Below, piece after piece: positions 58,785 through 64,000 of a DNA stretch of 64,000 nucleotides. Within the stretch, counting starts at the first letter, position 1. Each line of letters begins with the position of its first letter. This DNA comes from Streptomyces sp. NRRL WC-3742 (GTDB lineage Bacteria; Actinomycetota; Actinomycetes; Streptomycetales; Streptomycetaceae), in NCBI RefSeq assembly GCF_000720635.1, contig NZ_JOCF01000044.1, positions 1 through 64,000 on the forward strand. Reading direction: 5' to 3'. Position numbers and translations under genes: made by a program. The notes under the pieces are model-generated. The model ran no database searches, was not told where the DNA came from, and was given only the letters and a program-made list of their open reading frames with translations.

Positions 58785-59915
58785 ATGAGGATGATCCACA
58801 CCCTGCTCGGCCTGCTGCTGCTCCTACTGGTGGTCGGCAGCATCCTGCGCACCCTGGTCGTCCCGCGCGGGCTCTACTCGGCACTGGTCAACCGGCTCTG
58901 GACGGTGCTGCGCACGGTGCTGCGGGTCTCGGCCGCGCCCTTCGGCACCTACCGGGCGCAGGACCGCGCGCTGACCTGGCTCGCCCCGTTCGTCCTGGTC
59001 GGCATGCTCGGGGTGTGGCTCAGCGGAATGCTCGTCGCCTACACGCTGCTCCTGCACGGCACCTCGGACCTGCCCTGGACGGTGGCCATACGGGAGGCCG
59101 GCTCCAGCCTCTTCACCCTCGGCTACGCCAGCGGCGAGCGGCTGCAGCTGTCCGCGATCGACTTCCTGGCCGCCGCCAGCGGACCGCTGGTGATCGCCCT
59201 GCAGATCTCCTACCTGCCGACCCTCTACGCCGCCTACCAGCGCCGCGAGACCGAGGTGACGCTGCTGCAGTCCCGGGCCGGCGAGCCCGCCTGGGGCCCC
59301 GAGCTGCTCGCCCGCCAGTCCCTGGTCGACACCGAGACCGCGCTGCCCCAGCTCTACCGCGACTGGGAGCGCCTGGCCGCCGACATCGGCGAGAGCCACT
59401 CCAACTACCCGGTGCTGCTCTCCTTCCGCTCCCCGCAGCCCAACCGCAGCTGGGTGGTCGGCCTGATCGCCGTCATGGACGCCGCCGCCCTCCACCTCGC
59501 CCTGTGCCCGCGCTCGGCCCCGCCCGAGGCCCGGCTGGTCATCCGCGCGGGCTTCACCGCGATGCGCGACATCGCCCGCTCGCTGCGCATCGACTTTGAC
59601 CCGGACCCGGACCCGACCGCCCCGATCCGCCTCACCTACGCCGAGTACCTGGGCGCCGTCGCCATGGTTACCGCCGCCGGCTTCCCCCGGGAGCGGCCGG
59701 TCGAGGACGGCTGGCGGCACTTCAACGGCTGGCGCGTCAACTACGAGTCCGTGGCGTACGAGCTGGCGCGCCGCAGCGACGCCGTCCCCGCGCTGTGGAC
59801 CGGCCCGCGCGACTTCCGCGCCCCGGTCATCCCGCCGGCCCGTCCCACCGACCGGCGCCCGAGCGTGGACGGCGGCGGGAGCGACCCGGGGAGCGCCGCT
59901 TCGCCCGGCCTGTGA
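58785..59915 (+). CDS. Two-helix channel-like membrane protein with cytoplasmic tail
   Basis: A 376-residue membrane protein. After an N-terminal helix (TLLGLLLLLLVVGSILRTLVV) comes the sequence LAPFVLVGMLGVWLSGMLVAYTLLL (helix), a pore-helix-like IREAGSSLFTLGYASGERL, and LAAASGPLVIALQISYLPTLY (helix), the order TM1-P-loop-TM2 of K+-channel modules. The filter would read TLGYA instead of TVGYG. A long helical cytoplasmic domain follows, which is not a typical RCK domain. It could be a divergent ion channel or a channel-derived protein. ATG at 58785 (MRMIHTLLG) is chosen. Confidence 0.6.
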   Translation: MRMIHTLLGLLLLLLVVGSILRTLVVPRGLYSALVNRLWTVLRTVLRVSAAPFGTYRAQDRALTWLAPFVLVGMLGVWLSGMLVAYTLLLHGTSDLPWTVAIREAGSSLFTLGYASGERLQLSAIDFLAAASGPLVIALQISYLPTLYAAYQRRETEVTLLQSRAGEPAWGPELLARQSLVDTETALPQLYRDWERLAADIGESHSNYPVLLSFRSPQPNRSWVVGLIAVMDAAALHLALCPRSAPPEARLVIRAGFTAMRDIARSLRIDFDPDPDPTAPIRLTYAEYLGAVAMVTAAGFPRERPVEDGWRHFNGWRVNYESVAYELARRSDAVPALWTGPRDFRAPVIPPARPTDRRPSVDGGGSDPGSAASPGL

Positions 59916-60046
59916 GATGACGAGCTGACGATACGTCAATCCTCTTTGCGTGAGGGCATCTTGCCGATCCAACCATGCGCCGTTCCCCCACGAAGAATCT
60001 GGCATCATGGACCGACCGCCCCGTCCGGCGGAAGGTGAGGACCCTC

Positions 60047-61267
60047 GTGACACCCCCTGACACCCGTACCGCCCGGCCCGGCGCCCCCGCCTTCCCGATG
60101 GCCCGCGGCTGCCCGTACCGGATGCCCGACGGCTACGAACTCCTGCGCGCCGCAGGCCCGTTGTCCCGTGTCACCCTGCACGACGGCAGCACCGCCTGGC
60201 TGGTCTCCGGCAGCGAGGAGGGCCGGGCGCTGCTGCTCGACGCCCGCCTGTCCGTCGACGTCCGCCGCCCCGGCTTCCCCACCCTCTCCCCGCAGCTCGC
60301 CACCCAGTCCGAGAACGGCTTCACCCCGCCGCTCAGCGGCGTCGACGACCCCGAACACGCCCACCAGCGGCGGCTGGTGATCCCCGGCTACGGCATCCGC
60401 CGCATCGCCGCCATGCGCCCGGAGATCGAGCGCACCGCCGAACAGCTCCTCGACGCCATGCTCACCGCCCACGACCGGCGCGCCGACCTCGTCGCCGACT
60501 ACACCCTCCCCCTCGCCTGCGCCGCCGGCTTCGCCCTCCTCGGCGTCCCCCCGGAGGACGGCCGCCACATCGCCGAACGCACCCGCCGGGTGCTCTGCCC
60601 GGCCGACGAGGCCGAATCCGCGGACGCGCCGCAGAACTTCACCGAGGTCCTGGAGCGGCTGCGCCAGGTGCTCGACCGCGAGGAGCACCAACCCGGCCTG
60701 ATCGCCGAACTGCTGGGCGCGGACACCGAGATGGACCGCGACCAGCTCACCCTGCTCTGCGCCATCCTGCTCACCGGCGGAGACGACACCACCTCCAGCA
60801 CCGTCGCCGCCGCCGTCCTCGCGCTCCTCCAACACCCCGACCAGCTCGGCCTCCTGCGCGAGGACCCCACCCTCCTCCCGGGCGCCGTCGACGAGTTGAC
60901 GCGCTACACCTCCGTCGCCGACGTCCTCCCCCGGATCGCCGTCGCGGACCTCGAGATCGCCGGGCACACCGTCCGCGCGGGCGAGGGCGTACTGATCTCC
61001 ACCATGCTGATGAACCGCGACCCGGCCGCCTGGCCCGACCCGGACACCCTCGACCTCACCCGCCGCGCCGGGCGCCACGTCGCCTTCGGCTACGGCGTCC
61101 ACCAGTGCGTGGGACAGAACCTCGCCCGCGCCGTCATCGAGACCGCCCTCGCCACCCTCCTGCGCCGCGCACCCGGCCTGCGCCTGGCCGTCCCCGCCGA
61201 CCGGATCCGCGCCAACCCCCCGTACGTCCTCCAGGGCAGCGTCTCCACCCTGCCCGTCACCTGGTAG
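60047..61267 (+). CDS. Cytochrome P450
   Basis: A 406-residue soluble bacterial P450 that inserts oxygen into small molecules. The I-helix reads LLTGGDDTTSS (oxygen-activation), the K-helix ExxR is ELTR, and the haem loop is FGYGVHQCVGQNLAR with Cys354 as the axial ligand. The GTG at 60047 has GGTGAGG upstream and gives a length normal for the class. A 3Fe-4S ferredoxin gene follows 11 bases later, likely its electron donor. Substrate and subfamily cannot be assigned; no biosynthetic cluster is in view. Confidence 0.94.
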   Translation: MTPPDTRTARPGAPAFPMARGCPYRMPDGYELLRAAGPLSRVTLHDGSTAWLVSGSEEGRALLLDARLSVDVRRPGFPTLSPQLATQSENGFTPPLSGVDDPEHAHQRRLVIPGYGIRRIAAMRPEIERTAEQLLDAMLTAHDRRADLVADYTLPLACAAGFALLGVPPEDGRHIAERTRRVLCPADEAESADAPQNFTEVLERLRQVLDREEHQPGLIAELLGADTEMDRDQLTLLCAILLTGGDDTTSSTVAAAVLALLQHPDQLGLLREDPTLLPGAVDELTRYTSVADVLPRIAVADLEIAGHTVRAGEGVLISTMLMNRDPAAWPDPDTLDLTRRAGRHVAFGYGVHQCVGQNLARAVIETALATLLRRAPGLRLAVPADRIRANPPYVLQGSVSTLPVTW

Positions 61268-61278
61268 GGACCTCCCGC

Positions 61279-61470
61279 ATGCCCGTCCACCTCTCCCCCG
61301 ACCGCTGCATCGGCGCGGCCCAGTGCACCCGCAACGCCCCCGAGGTCTTCACCCAGGACGAGGACGGCCTCGTCCGCCTCCTCCCCGGTGCCACCCCCGA
61401 CCCGCACGACCCGGCGGTACGGGAGGCGGCCCTGGCCTGCCCGGTGCAGGCGATCAGGCTCCCGGGTTAG
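61279..61470 (+). CDS. [3Fe-4S] ferredoxin partner of the P450
   Basis: A 63-residue ferredoxin. Cysteines occur in CIGAAQCTRNAP and CPVQAI, the spacing of single-cluster 3Fe-4S ferredoxins (the second Cys of the four-cluster set is missing, Ala in its place). The ATG has GTAGGGA upstream and lies 11 bases after the P450 stop, so the two are an operon. It would deliver electrons from a ferredoxin reductase, which is not in the window. Confidence 0.92.
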   Translation: MPVHLSPDRCIGAAQCTRNAPEVFTQDEDGLVRLLPGATPDPHDPAVREAALACPVQAIRLPG

Positions 61471-61877
61471 GACGTGGACGGCGGGACCCTCGGATCGAAC
61501 CGCGCACTGCCGCCGCGCGGGGCCTCCGGCGGGCCCGAGGGGCGACTCGGCTCCGCGGGCCGCTCGGCGCGGCGCCGTCGGTACGGTGCCGCGACCCGCT
61601 CGGCCACGCCGGCACTCGCGACCGCCGCACCCACGATCATCACCAGAACCACCGGTACCTCGCGCTCCCCGCGTGCGACGGGGCACCCCTCAGGCTCGTA
61701 CGTGTAGGTGGAGGTCCGACTGTTGCTGCTGGCCGACTCCGCCGTGTGTTTCTCCTCGTAGACAAACACCGACCCGCAGGCCCCGCCCTTCACCTCGACC
61801 GTCGAGAAGCAGCCCCAGAACAAGCCCCCCAGGAAGAGGACCGCCCCCGCGGCCGCTAACCGCACCGAACCCACCAT
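61467..61877 (-). CDS. Membrane-anchored hypothetical protein with C-terminal tail
   Basis: A 136-residue protein. The N-terminus MVGSVRLAAAGAVLFLGGLFWGC is hydrophobic and could be a lipobox-like or helix segment; a short outside part with Cys and repeated Ser/Thr/Tyr (TAESASSNSRTSTYTYEPEGC) follows, then a second membrane helix (VVLVMIVGAAVASAGV) and a basic Pro-rich tail. The ATG at 61877 has GGGGGAA upstream. Its stop overlaps the ferredoxin stop by four bases. Function unknown. Confidence 0.7.
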   Translation of the reverse strand: MVGSVRLAAAGAVLFLGGLFWGCFSTVEVKGGACGSVFVYEEKHTAESASSNSRTSTYTYEPEGCPVARGEREVPVVLVMIVGAAVASAGVAERVAAPYRRRRAERPAEPSRPSGPPEAPRGGSARFDPRVPPSTS

Positions 61878-61972
61878 CGATTCCCCCGTACGTCCGAAGC
61901 ACCCCCGTGCACTTCTTACGGGGATACCCCACGCGAGGGGGTGTGTCACGGCCTCCGGCGAAAATCGACGGC

Positions 61973-62872
61973 TCAGACGTCGACGGACGCCCCCGCGGTG
62001 AGCGACTCCTCGGCGGCGGCCAGGATCTCGACCACCCGCAGCCCGAACTCCGCGTCGCAGGCGTGCGGTTGCCCGCTCGCCGCCGAGGCGGTGAGCGCGT
62101 CCAGCGCCCGGTGCAGGGCCGCGACCGGGCCCTCGCCGCGCTCCGGCAGGTGCGCCACGCCGTGCTCGCCGCGGATCTCCATGCCGGTGCCGCCGCCCGC
62201 CACCGGCGCCGTCAGGCTCAGCGCCAGCGTGCTGGACGCGCCGCCCGCGTGACGCAGCACCAGGTGGACGGTGTCCAGCGGCCCGGCCACCGCCGTCACC
62301 CGCGTCGCGTCGCCGAGCACCGGCAGCAGCACGGACAGCGCGTGCGGGCCCACGTCCCACAGCGCGCCCTTGTCCCGCCGCCACGGCGAGTCCGCGTACG
62401 GGCTGGCGCTGCCGGGCGCGAACACCGAGCCGAGCCAGTCCGAGCGCCCGGTGAACCAGCCGCCCAGCGCCGCCTGCCGCTCGATCCACGGGATCTGGTC
62501 GCCGCCGAAGCGGACGGTGAAGAACACCACCGAGGCGACGTTCCCGTGCCGGACGGCCTCCGCGACGGAGCGGGCGTCCGGCACCGTCAGCGCCACCGGC
62601 TTGTCCAGCAGCAGGTGGCAGCCGGCCTCGGCGGCCCTCACCGCGAGTCCGGGCTGCACGGACGGCGGCAGGGCGATCGACACGGCGTCCACCCCGGCGA
62701 GCAGCTCGTCGAGGTCCGCGTACCCGGGGACGCCGTACGCCGCGCCCAGGGCCTCGGCAGCCTCCGGGCGGCGGCCCCAGACGCCGGCGAACTCCAGCCC
62801 CTTGTGCTCGGCCAGGACGGGCGCGTGCACCCGGTCCGCCCAGGGGCCGGTTCCCAGCAGTCCGATGCGCAC
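61973..62872 (-). CDS. Gfo/Idh/MocA-family oxidoreductase
   Basis: A 299-residue NAD(P)-dependent dehydrogenase. The Rossmann motif is IGLLGTGPWADRVHAPVL, then DAVSIALPPSVQ, and the EKP-like motif LLLDKPVALTVPDA (Lys in place for catalysis). The C-terminal alpha/beta domain is that of sugar or inositol dehydrogenases. The GTG at 62872 has AAGGAG upstream. It lies next to an O-methyltransferase gene on the same strand (30-base gap), possibly one operon. Substrate unknown, sugars or inositols likely. Confidence 0.88.
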   Translation of the reverse strand: MRIGLLGTGPWADRVHAPVLAEHKGLEFAGVWGRRPEAAEALGAAYGVPGYADLDELLAGVDAVSIALPPSVQPGLAVRAAEAGCHLLLDKPVALTVPDARSVAEAVRHGNVASVVFFTVRFGGDQIPWIERQAALGGWFTGRSDWLGSVFAPGSASPYADSPWRRDKGALWDVGPHALSVLLPVLGDATRVTAVAGPLDTVHLVLRHAGGASSTLALSLTAPVAGGGTGMEIRGEHGVAHLPERGEGPVAALHRALDALTASAASGQPHACDAEFGLRVVEILAAAEESLTAGASVDV

Positions 62873-62902
62873 GACGTCTCCTTCTTCCGATTTCCTCGGG
62901 GC

Positions 62903-63592
62903 TCAGCCCTGGACGCGGGCCAGCGTGAACCCGTCGTACCCCTTGCTGCCGACCGTCTGCACCGAGGTCGCGCTGACCCTCGGCTCCGCCGCCAGCAGCG
63001 CGTGCAGCGCGCGGGTGCCGACCACCGAGGGGTCGGTGGAGTCCGCGTCGGCGACCCGGCCGCCGCGCACCACGTTGTCGACGATGATCAGCGAGCCCGG
63101 ACGGGTCAGCTCCAGCGCCCGGCGGAAGTACTCGGGGTTGCTCGGCTTGTCCGCGTCGATGAACACCAGGTCGAAGGGCTCCACGGCGTCCTCGACCAGC
63201 GCGGCCAGCGAGTCCGCGGCGGGCCCGACCCGTACCTCCGCCACCTTCCCCAGCCCCGCGCGCGCCAGGTTCCCGCGCGCCACCTCGGCGTGCTTCGGGT
63301 CCAGCTCCAGGGTGATCAGCGCGCCGTCCTCGGGCAGCGCCCGGGCCAGCCAGATCGCGCTGTACCCGCCGAGCGTGCCGACCTCCAGGATGCGGCGCGC
63401 ACCCTGCGTCAGCGCCAGCAGGTGCAGCAGCTTGCCCTGGTTCGGGGCCACCGCGATCTCGGGCAGTCCGGCCGCGGCGGCATCGGCGGTGGCCGCCTCC
63501 AACACGGGGTCGTGCCCGACGAGTTGCTCGGAGAAGTAGTCGTCCACCGCGTCCCAGACGTCCTGCGGTGACTGCTCGTTCGGGTGCGTCAT
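62903..63592 (-). CDS. SAM-dependent O-methyltransferase (catechol-type)
   Basis: A 229-residue methyltransferase of the Methyltransf_3 (caffeoyl-CoA/catechol) class. Motif I is RILEVGTLGGYSAIWLARAL, DLVFIDADKPSNPEYF holds the metal-binding Asp residues, and LIIVDNVVRGG the third ligand Asp-Asn. It needs Mg2+ and methylates vicinal hydroxyls. The ATG at 63592 has GGAGGG upstream. Following the MocA oxidoreductase gene with a 30-base gap. Confidence 0.9.
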   Translation of the reverse strand: MTHPNEQSPQDVWDAVDDYFSEQLVGHDPVLEAATADAAAAGLPEIAVAPNQGKLLHLLALTQGARRILEVGTLGGYSAIWLARALPEDGALITLELDPKHAEVARGNLARAGLGKVAEVRVGPAADSLAALVEDAVEPFDLVFIDADKPSNPEYFRRALELTRPGSLIIVDNVVRGGRVADADSTDPSVVGTRALHALLAAEPRVSATSVQTVGSKGYDGFTLARVQG

Positions 63593-63696
63593 CGGGCCCT
63601 CCAGCTGGACAGGATCGGGGAGCTTACCCGCCGATGCTACCCGGGGCCCGACGACCACCCTCCGTCACATCCGGAAGATCGTTCCCGTGCCTCCGG

Positions 63697-64000
63697 TCAC
63701 TCCGCCACGCCGGCCTTGGCGGCGGCAGCAGCGGCGGCCGCCTCCTCCGCCTCGATCCTGGCGTGGGTCTTCGCGGCCCGGCGCTTCATGATCCACGCCG
63801 AGGTGAGGCCGACCACGACCGCCGCCGCGAGCCCCGCCCAGGAGAAGCGCGCCAGCCACGGCTCGATGCTCTTGCCCACCTTGTAGACGAGCAGCGTCGT
63901 ACCACCGGCCCAGACCACGCCGCCCAGCACGTTGGCGATCAGGAACTTCCAGTACGGCATCTTCAGCGCACCGGCCAGCGGACCGGCGAAGATGCGCAGC
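63697..64000 (-). CDS. DedA-family membrane protein, C-terminal part (partial)
   Basis: The gene continues beyond the window end; the visible part is the C-terminal 101 residues. It reads LRIFAGPLAGALKMPYWKFL followed by IANVLGGVVWAGGTTLLVYKVGKSIEPW, the RxxxGxxAGxxxM and Gx..W signature of DedA proteins, then a final helix (AGLAAAVVVGLTSAWIM) and an Ala/Glu-rich cytoplasmic tail. DedA proteins are flippase-like or transport-associated and affect membrane potential and envelope integrity. The stop is at 63697. Confidence 0.85.
   Translation of the reverse strand, partial: LRIFAGPLAGALKMPYWKFLIANVLGGVVWAGGTTLLVYKVGKSIEPWLARFSWAGLAAAVVVGLTSAWIMKRRAAKTHARIEAEEAAAAAAAAKAGVAE

Noticed and set aside
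59975..60046. Longer start for the P450 at 59975
   Set aside because: It adds a basic stretch not found in soluble P450s, and the GTG at 60047 has GGTGAGG at the right spacing.
1..64000. CRISPR arrays, tRNA or rRNA genes, complete insertion sequences, attachment sites
   Set aside because: None was seen by reading; no spaced identical repeats, cloverleaf-like segments or transposase genes were found.

Overview
The window is high-GC DNA (well above 70% G+C by eye, third codon positions almost all G or C). It has frequent GTG starts, many 4-base ATGA/GTGA gene overlaps, and families typical of Streptomyces and close relatives: the DUF397/DUF5753 regulator pair, a P450 with a 3Fe-4S ferredoxin, WXG-type secretion proteins, GH25 lysozyme and a secreted M4 protease. 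It is most likely chromosomal DNA of a Streptomycetaceae member. I see no rRNA, tRNA, CRISPR array, complete insertion sequence or phage module.

Layout. 1-2.8 kb: end of an ABC ATPase and its FtsX-type permease. 2.8-6.4 kb: an efeO-efeB-efeU iron-uptake operon behind two adjacent iron-box-like sites. 6.4-10.1 kb: lone ABC ATPase, secreted M4 metalloprotease with a promoter/palindrome, and a convergent M15-like lipoprotein. 10.1-17.1 kb: acyl-CoA oxidase-like enzyme, WYL regulator, a CTAG-flanked palindromic mini-element, flavin-reductase-like protein, extended SDR, methyltransferase and a frameshifted gene. 17.1-21.3 kb: glycosyltransferase-acyltransferase polysaccharide operon with a DasR-like site. 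21.4-25.8 kb: GNAT, GH25 lysozyme, DinB-like protein, LysE-type exporter, hydrolase. 25.8-29.1 kb: TetR divergent from an SDR-SDR-quinone oxidoreductase operon. 29.1-34 kb: coupled TetR-SnoaL-TfoX operon, ADP-ribosylglycohydrolase, MerR pair, secreted hydrolase. 34.1-38.4 kb: acyl-CoA dehydrogenase plus kinase pair and a CocE-type hydrolase. 38.5-41.1 kb: a three-gene type-VII-like operon (WXG protein, WXG-transglycosylase-like protein, duplicated-module lipoprotein). 41.2-46 kb: histidine phosphatase, cold-shock fusion, second secreted lipase-like hydrolase, MOSC protein. 46-49.1 kb: DUF397/XRE regulators and a coupled chain with a degenerate resolvase-like protein and an 18-codon ORF. 49.3-59.9 kb: many small proteins, an Imm35/YrhB-like protein, CPBP protease, MFS exporter, phosphotransferase, and a two-helix channel-like membrane protein. 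60-64 kb: P450-ferredoxin, MocA oxidoreductase, O-methyltransferase and the end of a DedA protein.

Strongest regulatory inference: a 22-bp site before the SDR operon (26521-26542) recurs with 21 of 22 bases identical, inverted, before the kinase-dehydrogenase operon (36465-36486). One TetR protein at 25815-26438 probably controls both, defining a candidate hydroxy-acyl-CoA catabolic regulon. The most novel-looking unit is the operon at 38596-41122, which could be a secreted wall-cutting effector with a protective lipoprotein. Start sites were chosen from ribosome-binding sites and signal peptides, and function calls rest on motifs read by eye.
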